Shown: positions 51,067-59,444 of the stretch, piece by piece
Numbering within the stretch: the stretch's first letter is position 1
Layout: each line of letters opens with the position of its first letter
NCBI GenBank assembly: GCA_017548065.1
Contig: JAFYNQ010000070.1
Span: 1-64,000, forward strand
DNA length: 64,000 nt
Reading direction: 5' to 3'
From: Oscillospiraceae bacterium
GTDB taxonomy: Bacteria; Bacillota; Clostridia; Oscillospirales; Oscillospiraceae
Program-made: the position numbers and the translations under genes
Notes under the pieces: generated by a model
The model's input: the letters and a program-made list of their open reading frames with translations, nothing else
Database searches by the model: none
Told to the model about the DNA's origin: nothing

Positions 51067-53123
51067 AATACAGTATGTTTTCAAAGATCCTGGCCATGAC
51101 CCTGGCGGTGCTCACCCTGACAGCAGCGCTGCTGGGCGGCGTGGGACTGGCATTTGCGGAAAATGTCGGACTCTACGGGGAAGAATATGACAGCTGGCTT
51201 TCTCAGTGTCGGGAGGAAGAGGCGCTCCGCTTTGCCACAGCCCTCACAGAGAGCTATGTCACACGGACGTTGGGCGGCTTCTCCCGGCAGGAGCTGAACA
51301 TCATCGGCTGGGGCAATGACCCGGAGGTCATCGGACAAATGCGCTCACTGACCGATGGAAGCTGGTGCTACACCGTGGCAAGAAACGGTTTAGTACATGA
51401 GACGAACTATACAAAAGCCTTTGACGGCACAGAAAGCTTCCGATTTGAACTGACGGTCAACTATCCCGTGCGTGCCACTGCCCGGGAGGACTGGGATGAT
51501 GCGTATTATATTGAGCCGGCATATGTATATGGCGGAAACGGGGAGGCTGCGCCCACAGTGGCGCCGGATACGGAAATGGTCTATACCCGTATGGAGAAAA
51601 GCGGCAAATACACGGTGACAGTGTGCTTTCTGGAGGATGCAGTCAATGCCTATAACGGCTTGCCGCTGTACAGCTGCAAGCTGCTGATGCAGCTGCAGGA
51701 TTGGATGGTGATCGCCCTTTGCGCAGGTCTTTTCCTGGGGCTTCTCTGCATGATTTGGCTGTTTTTTATGGCGGGACGCAGCGGCGAAACAGAGAAGGCG
51801 AAGCTGGCAGGACTGTGCCGTCTTCCTTTGGATCTCTATGCCGTAGTGGCAGGTGCTTTGTGCGCTTGCTGCGTTAGCCCGGCAAGAGGCTGCGGTCTGG
51901 AGCTAATGTATTATAACGGTAAGCCTATGGTGCTTTGGGGAATCTGTGGGGCGGCGCTGCTGCTGGCTGCTGTGACCGTTGTGCTTTTGTTCCTCTATGC
52001 CCTGGCAGCGCAGCTGAAAACCGGCTTTTCCAACCTGGCAAAACGCACGGCGCTGGGGTGGTGTGTGACCCACCTGTGGGCAACGCTGAAAAAGTGCGGA
52101 GAAATGTTATGTAAACTGTATGATCTTCTGCCGCTTATGTGGCAATACCTGCTGACAGCAATTGCTATGGCAGGCGTACCCTTCCTTTTCTGTATTTGGT
52201 CCATTGAAAGCTACGGCTTTTTCCGTGTCTTCTGGCTTTTGTGCTTCTTTGTTTCTATCCTGGCAAACTGCGCACTGGTGCTGTACGGCGCCTATGCCTT
52301 CGGCACGCTGCTGCGTGGCGCAGAGCGCATGGCGGAGGGGGATATATCGGAAAAAGTGCCGCTGGGAAGACTGTACGGTGTCTATAAGCGTGGGGGCGAG
52401 CATCTGAACGCACTGTCCGAAGCGGCGGTGGCGGCCGCAAAAAGTCAAATGAAATCCGAGCGCATGAAGGCGGAATTGATCACCAATGTGTCCCACGATA
52501 TCAAAACACCCCTTACCTCTGTGATCAATTATATTGACCTTCTGCAAAAGGCAGAGACAGAGCAGCAGCGGCAGGAATACCTGCAGGTGCTGGAGCGCCA
52601 GTCCCAGCGGCTGAAAAAGCTGATTGAAGACCTTATGGACATGAGTAAGGCAAGTACCGGAAATGTAGCGGTGGAGATCCGGTCCCTGGATGCGGTGGAG
52701 ACGGTGACCCAGGCGCTGGGAGAGTTTTCCGATAAGCTGACAGCACAGCAGCTGACAGTGGTCTTTGCACCGCCTGACCGGGCAGTTCCTATGCAGGCAG
52801 ACGGCAAGCTGACCTGGCGTGTACTCAGCAATATTTTAAGCAATGCGGTGAAATATGCCTTGCCCGGCACCCGTGTGTATGTAGACCTGGAGGAAACGGA
52901 GGAATTTGTCACCGTAAGTGTGAAAAATATTTCCAAGGAGCCGCTGAATATTTCCGCAGAGGAGCTGCTGGAGCGGTTCGTCCGTGGGGATGCCTCCCGT
53001 AATACCGAGGGCAGCGGTCTTGGGCTGAACATCGCCCAAAGTCTGATGCAGCTGCAAAAAGGCAGCCTCACCCTCACCATTGACGGCGATCTGTTTAAAA
53101 CCACATTGCAGTTCCCGAAATGA
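51063..53123 (+). CDS. Membrane sensor histidine kinase
   Basis: A 686-residue kinase. A signal-anchor helix (about 8-30) is followed by an extracellular domain (about 31-215), several more membrane helices (about 218-400), a HAMP-like linker, a HisKA domain with phosphoacceptor His 478 in NVSHDIKTPLTSV, and an HATPase domain with the N-box NILSNAVKYA and GSGLGLNIAQSL. The number of membrane segments is higher than in typical VanS proteins. The ATG overlaps the response regulator stop as ATGA. The signal is unknown; an envelope signal is inferred from the topology. Confidence 0.9.
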   Translation: MKYSMFSKILAMTLAVLTLTAALLGGVGLAFAENVGLYGEEYDSWLSQCREEEALRFATALTESYVTRTLGGFSRQELNIIGWGNDPEVIGQMRSLTDGSWCYTVARNGLVHETNYTKAFDGTESFRFELTVNYPVRATAREDWDDAYYIEPAYVYGGNGEAAPTVAPDTEMVYTRMEKSGKYTVTVCFLEDAVNAYNGLPLYSCKLLMQLQDWMVIALCAGLFLGLLCMIWLFFMAGRSGETEKAKLAGLCRLPLDLYAVVAGALCACCVSPARGCGLELMYYNGKPMVLWGICGAALLLAAVTVVLLFLYALAAQLKTGFSNLAKRTALGWCVTHLWATLKKCGEMLCKLYDLLPLMWQYLLTAIAMAGVPFLFCIWSIESYGFFRVFWLLCFFVSILANCALVLYGAYAFGTLLRGAERMAEGDISEKVPLGRLYGVYKRGGEHLNALSEAAVAAAKSQMKSERMKAELITNVSHDIKTPLTSVINYIDLLQKAETEQQRQEYLQVLERQSQRLKKLIEDLMDMSKASTGNVAVEIRSLDAVETVTQALGEFSDKLTAQQLTVVFAPPDRAVPMQADGKLTWRVLSNILSNAVKYALPGTRVYVDLEETEEFVTVSVKNISKEPLNISAEELLERFVRGDASRNTEGSGLGLNIAQSLMQLQKGSLTLTIDGDLFKTTLQFPK

Positions 53124-53162
53124 GATTTTTACCGTGGATTTGTGTCCGCAAGCCCCTTGTAT

Positions 53163-53330
53163 ATTGCCTGACGGCAATGAATTTCCTTGCGGCATGAATT
53201 GGCTATGCCATGATTTGCCTTACGGCATGAATTGCGCCTTGCGGCGCATTGTTTTGGGCAATTCAAATCATGGAGCGAAGCGAGAAATCATGATGCGTCA
53301 GCATCAATTCATGCCGCCAAGCGGCAATTC
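53163..53330. repeat. Mosaic of nested palindromes after the kinase gene
   Basis: About 170 bases hold at least six short hairpins (ATTGCC/GGCAAT 53163-53178; TGGC/GCCA 53200-53210; TGCC/GGCA 53216-53227; TGCGCC/GGCGCA 53233-53248; TGATGC/GCATCA 53291-53306; TGCCGC/GCGGCA 53312-53326). CGGCATGAATTG occurs at 53190-53201 and 53223-53234, and its exact complement at 53305-53316; CCATGATTTG (53208-53217) has its complement at 53264-53273. No open frame or terminator T run is present. Confidence 0.85.
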
Positions 53331-53353
53331 ATCCACCGTCGCCCCCTAATCCA

Positions 53354-53388
53354 CTCTCAATTCTCAACTCTTAATTCTTAACTCTTAA
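53354..53388. repeat. Heptamer tandem array YTCTYAA x5
   Basis: CTCTCAA, TTCTCAA, CTCTTAA, TTCTTAA and CTCTTAA follow each other without gaps, just downstream of the palindrome mosaic. Confidence 0.75.
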
Positions 53389-53390
53389 CT

Positions 53391-53435
53391 AAAAAACATC
53401 CCCCTCGGCACTCTCTCCGGGAGAACCAAGGGGGG
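53391..53435 (-). terminator. Minus-strand terminator after the small ORF
   Basis: CCCCCT (53400-53405) pairs with AGGGGG (53429-53434), and CTCTCC/GGGAG pairs inside. On the minus strand the hairpin is followed by ATGTTTTTT; there is no T run for the plus strand. Confidence 0.65.
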
Positions 53436-53463
53436 TAATTCCTGATTCGCGCGCCACGCGCTG

Positions 53464-53562
53464 CTATCTTGCCCGGTTGCGCATGCGGCCGGATTGGATC
53501 ACCGGCGGCTTTGGGTCTGTCACCTCCCAGGTGGCAGGCTTTTTTTCGTCCTCTTCCTTCAT
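53464..53562 (-). CDS. Candidate 32-residue protein
   Basis: A short charged reading frame (begins MKEEDEKKPATWEV, ends in an Arg/Asn-rich tail) with GGAGG 7 bases before its ATG and a minus-strand terminator 30 bases after its stop. It is divergent from the MarR gene. No homologue recognised. The ribosome site and terminator are the only support, so the gene is tentative. Confidence 0.45.
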   Translation of the reverse strand: MKEEDEKKPATWEVTDPKPPVIQSGRMRNRAR

Positions 53563-53619
53563 GGCGGCACCTCCAATGAAACTTTTTCTGTATTTTGTCA
53601 CATTTTTTAAAATATATGC

Positions 53620-53693
53620 TTTACATTCCCCTATGGTTATGCTAAAATCGTTGCATGTGCAACAGTTGATGTTGCAACTGTTGCGGCGGCAAC
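53620..53693 (+). promoter_or_regulatory. MarR operon promoter with GTTGC-N4-GCAAC operators
   Basis: TTTACA (53620-53625), 17-base spacer, TAAAAT (53643-53648). Immediately downstream are two 14-base dyads, GTTGC-N4-GCAAC at 53650-53663 and 53680-53693, with centres 30 bases apart, and GTTGCAAC at 53671-53678 between them. They cover the start of transcription, as expected for autorepression by the MarR protein. Confidence 0.65.
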
Positions 53694-53713
53694 TAAATTT
53701 GGAGGTGAGGCGA

Positions 53714-54133
53714 TTGTCCAAATTCAGTCGGAATATCAACGCCATTGACCGGTATTTGCGTGGGCATCGTCGGGATTTTATGGAGCCATTGGGACTCAAA
53801 GGCATCCATGCCCGGCTATTTATGATGATTTGCAGAGTGCCGGGGCTGTCCCAGGATCAGCTGTCCAAGCGTATGGGTTTTGATAAAAGCACCATTGCAC
53901 GGCAGGTGGAACTGTTGGAGCAGCTGGGTTATGTAAACCGAAAAGCGTCGGAGAAGGACAAACGGGTGCTGTGTGTATTCCCCACAGAGAAAATGCTGGA
54001 GGTCTGGCCGAGGCTGGACGAGGATATCCAAAAGTGGGAAAATGCGCTGCTTCAGGCGCTTACCCCCGAGGAGAAGCTCCAGCTGGACACCATTTTGACC
54101 AAGATCAATGAAAACATAGGGAAGGAGGACTGA
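53714..54133 (+). CDS. MarR-family regulator of the ABC exporter
   Basis: A 140-residue winged-helix regulator. The DNA-binding part is LSQDQLSKRMGFDKSTIARQVELLEQLGYVNRK (about residues 44-76), and the beta-wing carries SEKDKRVL. A TTG start at 53714 is preferred, since GGAGGTGAGG lies just upstream; the much longer frame to 53477 lies in the intergenic region. It is followed 2 bases later by the exporter genes. Likely represses the operon and is released by a toxic compound. Confidence 0.85.
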   Translation: MSKFSRNINAIDRYLRGHRRDFMEPLGLKGIHARLFMMICRVPGLSQDQLSKRMGFDKSTIARQVELLEQLGYVNRKASEKDKRVLCVFPTEKMLEVWPRLDEDIQKWENALLQALTPEEKLQLDTILTKINENIGKED

Positions 54134-54135
54134 CG

Positions 54136-55857
54136 GTGAAAGGACTTGCAAAATACATTCGTCCCGAGGTTGGCTATATGATCATCACCATGATCATCAA
54201 ATTTGTTGCCACCTATGCGGAGCTGTGGATTCCCAGCCTGATGGAAACTATGCTGGACGAAAAAGTGCCTCTTGGCGATATCAAGCAGATCTATCTTTAC
54301 GGCGCACTGATGCTTTTGGCGGCAGGTCTGGGCTTTGGCCTGAATATTTGCGCAAACCGTATGGCGGCCTTCAGTTCCTCCCGTATTACAAAGAACATCC
54401 GTCATGACCTCTTTGCCAAGCTGCAGCGGCTGTCAGCACGGCAGATGGATGAGCTGACCATTCCCTCTGCGGAATCCCGTCTTACCAGCGACACCTATAA
54501 CGTGAACCAGATGCTTACAAGACTGCAGCGTATGGGTGTTCGTGCGCCGATTCTGCTCATCGGCGGCATTATTATGCTGGTGCAGATGGATATTATGATG
54601 GCACTGGTGCTGATCGCACTGCTGCCCATTATCACCATCGTGATTCTGACGGTGACCCGCAAGAGCCTGCCACTGTACACCCAGCAGCAGACAGTGCTGG
54701 ACCGTGTGGTGCGTGTGGTGCAGGAAAACATCACCGGCATCCGTGTGGTCAAGGCCTTGAGTAAGACAGATTACGAAAGAGATCGCTTTGGCAAGGTCAA
54801 CAAGGACTTGTCCGATGTCTCCCAAAAGGCAGGTCTCATCACCTCTGTCTCCGGCCCTGTGACCATGACCGTTCTGCGTATCGGACAGACCATTGCGGTT
54901 CTGCTGGGCGCTTACCGTGTGTTCTCCGGCGATATTCAGCCCGGTGTCATTATGGCGGTGCTGCAGTACTTTATCATGATCATCAATGCCACCGCCGGTG
55001 TGACCCGTATCTTCGTTATGTGGTCCAGAGGTGAAGCCAGCGCTAAGCGTGTTTCCACCGTGCTGGAGCTGCCGGAGGATATGGCGGTTGAGGAAGCCGA
55101 GGGAGAACCCGATGCAAATGCACCGCATATTGAGTTCCGTAATGTCAGCTTCTCCTATACCGGCGTGGGCAAGAATATTGAGAACCTGAGCTTCCGATTG
55201 GAACACGGGCAAACCCTTGGTATATTAGGCGGCACCGGCTCGGGCAAGACCACGATTTTGAATCTGCTGATGCGGCTTTACGATACCGATGAGGGTCAGG
55301 TGCTGATTGACGGTCGGGATATTAAGACCATTCCCAATGAGCAGCTGCGTGAGAAATTCGGTGTTGTTTTCCAAAATGACTTTGTGACAGAAGGCACCAT
55401 TGCCCACAACATCCGCTTCTTCCGTGATTTGCCTGATGAGGCGCTGCAGCGTGCGGCAGTTTGCGCCCAGGCAGAGTTCATTCAGGAAAAGGAAGGCGGC
55501 ATGGATGCCGAGGTGGTGGTGCGAGGCAACAACCTCTCCGGCGGACAGAAGCAGCGCCTGCTGATCGCAAGATCCCTGGCGGCAGACCCGGAGATCCTGG
55601 TGCTGGACGATGCTTCCTCTGCACTGGACTATCGCACCGATGCCAACCTGCGCCGTGCGCTGCGTGAGAATTATCGCCACACCACAACGGTGCTGGTGAC
55701 CCAGCGTATCAGCTCTCTGCAGCATGCAGACCTGATCCTGGTGCTGCATGACGGCTGCGTTATCGGCGCCGGCGATCATGAACACCTGATGGCAGAGTGC
55801 GAAGAATATCGCAGCATCGCCGAGACACAGATGGGCGATGGAAAGGAGGTATCCTGA
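54136..55857 (+). CDS. ABC exporter half-transporter, degenerate-site subunit
   Basis: A 573-residue transporter: six membrane helices (about 1-320) and a nucleotide-binding domain with Walker A GGTGSGKTT from 365 and signature LSGGQ at 467-471. Walker B ends LVLDDASSALD, with Asp 492 in place of the catalytic Glu, and the H-loop is LVTQR, with Gln 523 in place of His. Thus this half has the degenerate catalytic residues of a heterodimeric exporter. GTG start at 54136 after GGAGG. Works with the next gene. Confidence 0.9.
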   Translation: MKGLAKYIRPEVGYMIITMIIKFVATYAELWIPSLMETMLDEKVPLGDIKQIYLYGALMLLAAGLGFGLNICANRMAAFSSSRITKNIRHDLFAKLQRLSARQMDELTIPSAESRLTSDTYNVNQMLTRLQRMGVRAPILLIGGIIMLVQMDIMMALVLIALLPIITIVILTVTRKSLPLYTQQQTVLDRVVRVVQENITGIRVVKALSKTDYERDRFGKVNKDLSDVSQKAGLITSVSGPVTMTVLRIGQTIAVLLGAYRVFSGDIQPGVIMAVLQYFIMIINATAGVTRIFVMWSRGEASAKRVSTVLELPEDMAVEEAEGEPDANAPHIEFRNVSFSYTGVGKNIENLSFRLEHGQTLGILGGTGSGKTTILNLLMRLYDTDEGQVLIDGRDIKTIPNEQLREKFGVVFQNDFVTEGTIAHNIRFFRDLPDEALQRAAVCAQAEFIQEKEGGMDAEVVVRGNNLSGGQKQRLLIARSLAADPEILVLDDASSALDYRTDANLRRALRENYRHTTTVLVTQRISSLQHADLILVLHDGCVIGAGDHEHLMAECEEYRSIAETQMGDGKEVS

Positions 55858-57692
55858 TGGGCGGACCCGGTATGGGCGGTCACGGCATGGGCGGACGTTT
55901 CAGCCGCAGCGAACGAAGCGGAGACCGCCGCCAGTTTGAACGGAAAAAAGTACCCATGGGAAAACTCCTGAAGCGCTTGTGGCAGTACATCGGCAAGTAC
56001 CGCATCCTGGTGGTGCTGGCGCTGATACTGTCTACCACCAGTAGCGTGCTGGGACTGATCGGTCCTAAGCTTTCCGGCAGCGCCATCAATGCCATCCGTG
56101 GCATCGGCGATGTGGATTTCCCCCTGGTGGTCAAGTGCATCATTTGGATGCTGGTGTGCTATATCCTTTCCTCCGTGCTTACTTATGTGCTTCACTTTGT
56201 GATGCTGAAGCTGTCCCGTTCCGTATCCCGACAGATGCGGCAGGACGTGTTTGAAAACATTACCCGTTTGCCGGTAGGCTATTTTGACAGATTCCAGACC
56301 GGTGACATCATCTCTACCGTGACCTATGATATTGACACGGTGAATCAAAGCCTTTCCAATGACCTTTTGCAGATCCTGCAAAGCTTTGTGACGGTTTCTG
56401 TGGCGCTGGGCATGATGCTGTCCATTGCCCCGGTGCTGGTGCTGGTATTCCTTTTTACCATTCCTGCCACCTTTATTTTCACAAAGTGGATCACCAAGCG
56501 TGTACGTCCTTTGTTCTCTGCCCGTTCCCGTAAGCTGGGCGCTCTCAACGGCTTCGTGGAGGAGATGCTCCAGGGACAGAAGACAGTCCGTGCCTACGGC
56601 AAGGAGAAGCAGGTGCTGGACCGCTTTGATGAGAAAAATACCGATGCTGTCAATGCCTACGCAAAGGCTGAGGCAGACGGTACGATCACCGGCCCCTCTG
56701 TGAACCTGATCAACAATATTTCCATTGCGCTGATCAGTACCTTCGGCGCTGTGCTGTTTTTGGCAGGCCGGGTGCAGCTGGGCGATTTGAGCAGCTTTAT
56801 CCAGTATTCCCGTCGCTTCTCCGGCCCCATCACCGAGGTCGCCAACATTATCTCCGAGCTGCAAAGCGCTTTCGCAGCAGCCGAGCGTGTGTTCACCCTC
56901 ATTGATGCCGACCCGGAGACACCCGATGCACGGGATGCCCTGGAGCTGACCGATGTGCGTGGCGATGTGCAGCTGGTGGATGTGGACTTCTCCTATGAGC
57001 CCGGCAAGCCCATTATTCAGGGGCTGAATCTCCATGCCAAACCGGGCAGCCTGACGGCCATTGTCGGCCCGACCGGCGCAGGTAAGACCACCATCATCAA
57101 CCTGCTGATGCGGTTTTATGATGTGGACAAGGGACATATTTATGTGGACGGCAAGGACATTCGTGTGCTGACCCGTTCCTCCCTGCGAAAGGCCTATTCC
57201 ATGGTGCTGCAGGATACCTGGCTGTTCCACGGTACGATTTTTGACAACATTGCCTACGGCAAGCCCGGCGCCACCATGGAAGAGGTGGTAGCCGCCGCCA
57301 AGGCAGCTCATATCCACAGCTATATTTCCCGTCTGCCCAAGGGCTATGACACGGTGCTGTCGGATAACGGCACGTCGATCTCCAAGGGACAGAAGCAGCT
57401 GCTGACCATTGCAAGAGCCATGCTGCTGGATGCCCATATGCTGATTCTGGACGAGGCAACTTCCAATGTGGACACCCGTACAGAGCAGAAGATCCAGTCG
57501 GCTATGCGTACCCTGATGGAGGGTAAGACCTGCTTTGTCATTGCCCACAGACTTTCCACCATCCGTTCTGCGGATAATATCCTGGTGCTGGACGGCGGTA
57601 AAGTGGTGGAGCAGGGTACCCACGAGAGCCTGATGGCAGAAGAGGGCTTCTATTGCAGCCTCTACCGATCCCAGTTTGATTCCGTTTCCTGA
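55857..57692 (+). CDS. ABC exporter half-transporter, catalytic subunit
   Basis: A 611-residue transporter. A Gly/Met-rich and basic N-terminal tail (about residues 1-35) is followed by six membrane helices and a nucleotide-binding domain: Walker A GPTGAGKTT from 404, Walker B ILDEATSNVD (Glu 533), H-loop His 564. The signature is ISKGQ (Ser 509 to Gln 512) rather than LSGGQ, as in partner subunits such as TmrB/BmrD-like proteins. It starts by a TGATG overlap. With the preceding gene it forms a heterodimeric exporter, probably for drugs or peptides. Confidence 0.92.
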   Translation: MGGPGMGGHGMGGRFSRSERSGDRRQFERKKVPMGKLLKRLWQYIGKYRILVVLALILSTTSSVLGLIGPKLSGSAINAIRGIGDVDFPLVVKCIIWMLVCYILSSVLTYVLHFVMLKLSRSVSRQMRQDVFENITRLPVGYFDRFQTGDIISTVTYDIDTVNQSLSNDLLQILQSFVTVSVALGMMLSIAPVLVLVFLFTIPATFIFTKWITKRVRPLFSARSRKLGALNGFVEEMLQGQKTVRAYGKEKQVLDRFDEKNTDAVNAYAKAEADGTITGPSVNLINNISIALISTFGAVLFLAGRVQLGDLSSFIQYSRRFSGPITEVANIISELQSAFAAAERVFTLIDADPETPDARDALELTDVRGDVQLVDVDFSYEPGKPIIQGLNLHAKPGSLTAIVGPTGAGKTTIINLLMRFYDVDKGHIYVDGKDIRVLTRSSLRKAYSMVLQDTWLFHGTIFDNIAYGKPGATMEEVVAAAKAAHIHSYISRLPKGYDTVLSDNGTSISKGQKQLLTIARAMLLDAHMLILDEATSNVDTRTEQKIQSAMRTLMEGKTCFVIAHRLSTIRSADNILVLDGGKVVEQGTHESLMAEEGFYCSLYRSQFDSVS

Positions 57693-57698
57693 GTACAG

Positions 57699-57740
57699 CA
57701 GGAGGCACGATAACAAGCCGTTATCGTGCCTCCTGTTTTG
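57699..57740 (+). terminator. Intrinsic terminator after the ABC exporter
   Basis: CAGGAGGCACGATAAC (57699-57714) and its complement (57720-57735) form a perfect 16-pair stem over a 5-base loop, followed by TTTTGCTTTCTT. Confidence 0.9.
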
Positions 57741-57762
57741 CTTTCTTGCTGTAACTTTTTCT

Positions 57763-57790
57763 TTGCTTTTTCAGGAAAATGTGCTACACT
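57763..57790 (+). promoter_or_regulatory. Predicted promoter of dapA-dapB-dapF
   Basis: TTGCTT (57763-57768), 16-base spacer and TACACT (57785-57790) with TGC before the -10. The leader to dapA is about 40 bases, too short for a lysine riboswitch. Confidence 0.5.
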
Positions 57791-57834
57791 ATACTTGTAT
57801 ACTTATGTGCTTACAAATATAAGGAGGTATTCGT

Positions 57835-58722
57835 ATGAAACAGCCTGTATTTAAAGGAATGGCAACGGCCATGGTCACACCTATGACATCCACCGGTGTG
57901 GATTGGGATGCCTTTGCCCGTTTTATTGATTTCCAGCTGGAAAACGGCATCAATGCGCTGGTTGCGGTGGGTACTACCGGTGAAAGCGCCACCCTTACGC
58001 CGGAGGAGCGTAAGGAAGTGATCCGCTTTACCGTGAAGCGTGTGGACGGACGTGTTCCCGTCATTGCCGGTACCGGCACCAACAACACCGAGCACGTGCT
58101 GGACTTTACCCGTGCCGCCTGCGATGACGGCGCCGATGCTGTGCTGGTGGTGACCCCTTACTACAATAAGGCCACCCAGGGCGGTCTGATCAAGCATTTC
58201 TCCATGGTGGCGGATGTGTCCACCAAGCCGGTGATCATGTACAATGTTCCCGGCCGTACGGGACTGAATCTCCAGGCGAACACTGTGGCGACTTTGGCAG
58301 AGCATCCCAACATTGCCGGTCTGAAGGAAGCCTCCGGGGATATGTCCCAGGTGGTGTCCATTGCCGCAAAGTGCGCAGGTAAGCTGGATATCTATTCCGG
58401 CGAGGATGCCCTGACGGTTCCCATGATGTCTGTGGGCGCTTTGGGCTGCATCAGCGTACTGTCCAACGTGGTGCCGAAAATGGCAACAGAAATGACCGAT
58501 AAATTCTTTGCCGGGGATATTGCCGCTGCCGGCGCTTTGCAGCTGAAGATGCTGCCGCTGGTGAACGCCCTCTTCAGTGAGGTCAACCCTATCCCGGCTA
58601 AGGCGGCAGTGTCTGCCATGGGTTTCGGTGAGGAGCACCTGCGTATGCCGCTGACACCTATGGAGCCGGAAACCCGTGCAAATCTGTACGCACAAATGCG
58701 AGAGTTGGGAGTAAAGATATGA
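57835..58722 (+). CDS. dapA: 4-hydroxy-tetrahydrodipicolinate synthase
   Basis: A 295-residue aldolase that condenses pyruvate and aspartate semialdehyde. The Schiff-base Lys 164 lies in GLKEASGD, Tyr 136 in MYNVPGRTG, and the TTGE motif is at 47-50. First step specific to lysine and diaminopimelate synthesis. Starts after AAGGAGG. Overlaps dapB by 4 bases. Confidence 0.95.
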   Translation: MKQPVFKGMATAMVTPMTSTGVDWDAFARFIDFQLENGINALVAVGTTGESATLTPEERKEVIRFTVKRVDGRVPVIAGTGTNNTEHVLDFTRAACDDGADAVLVVTPYYNKATQGGLIKHFSMVADVSTKPVIMYNVPGRTGLNLQANTVATLAEHPNIAGLKEASGDMSQVVSIAAKCAGKLDIYSGEDALTVPMMSVGALGCISVLSNVVPKMATEMTDKFFAGDIAAAGALQLKMLPLVNALFSEVNPIPAKAAVSAMGFGEEHLRMPLTPMEPETRANLYAQMRELGVKI

Positions 58723-59444
58723 AAGTGATCGTTTGTGGCGCCAACGGCGCTATGGGCAAGCTGATCTGCGCCAGACTGGATGGCGAGCTTGCCGGTAAAG
58801 TAAGCATTGACCGTGAAAACGGTGTCCCCGGCACCTTCGGGGAGCTGGGTATGGTGGAGCATGACGTGCTGGTGGACTTTTCCCACCACAGCGCAGTGGG
58901 CGATGTGCTGGCTTATGCCATTGCCGCAGGCAGCGCTGTTGTCATCGGTACCACCGGTCACACCCGAGAGGAAAAGCAGCAGATCATGGATGCCGCAGAG
59001 CAGATCCCCGTGTTCTTCTCCGGTAACATGAGCCTGGGTGTTGCGGTGTTATGTAAACTTGCAAAGCAGGCAGCCGCCTGCTTCCCCAAGGCAGATATTG
59101 AGATCGTGGAGGTGCATCACAACCGTAAGGTGGATGCGCCCAGCGGCACAGCAAAAATGCTGTTTGAGGCGGTGAAGTCCGCTCGTCCCGAACTGACCGA
59201 GCATTGCGGCAGAGCAGGGGAGGGCAAGCGCAATCCCAACGAGGTTGGCATTTCCTCTCTGCGTATGGGCAATGTGGTGGGTATCCATGAGGTGTACATC
59301 TGCACCGAGAATCAGACTTTGACACTGCGCCATGAGGCAGGTGACCGTGGTATGCTGGCAGACGGCGCTGTGGATGCTGCCCGTTTCATCTGCGGCAAGG
59401 CACCGGGGCTTTACAACATGGATGATCTTTTGGAGGCAAAATAA
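58719..59444 (+). CDS. dapB: 4-hydroxy-tetrahydrodipicolinate reductase
   Basis: A 241-residue NAD(P)H reductase. GANGAMGK (about 8-15) binds nucleotide, GNMSLGV (about 106-112) and EVHHNRKVDAPSGTA (about 131-145) hold the catalytic His-His-Lys. VSSLRMGNVVG follows. Second lysine/DAP step. The stop TAA overlaps the dapF ATG by one base (TAATG). Confidence 0.95.
   Translation: MKVIVCGANGAMGKLICARLDGELAGKVSIDRENGVPGTFGELGMVEHDVLVDFSHHSAVGDVLAYAIAAGSAVVIGTTGHTREEKQQIMDAAEQIPVFFSGNMSLGVAVLCKLAKQAAACFPKADIEIVEVHHNRKVDAPSGTAKMLFEAVKSARPELTEHCGRAGEGKRNPNEVGISSLRMGNVVGIHEVYICTENQTLTLRHEAGDRGMLADGAVDAARFICGKAPGLYNMDDLLEAK

Larger units (their letters stand above)
53124..53713. other. Intergenic region between the two-component system and the MarR-ABC operon
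   Basis: 590 bases without a recognised plus-strand gene. It holds the palindrome mosaic, the heptamer array, a minus-strand terminator and small ORF, and the MarR promoter with its dyads, each listed separately. Nothing else was found in it. Confidence 0.8.

Noticed and set aside
53163..53330. CRISPR-like array
   Set aside because: Repeats are short, overlapping and palindromic, with no regular spacing and no spacers; no cas genes are nearby.
57741..57834. Lysine riboswitch before dapA
   Set aside because: The space between the predicted promoter and dapA is about 40 bases, far too short for the structure, and no conserved lysine-aptamer elements are visible.
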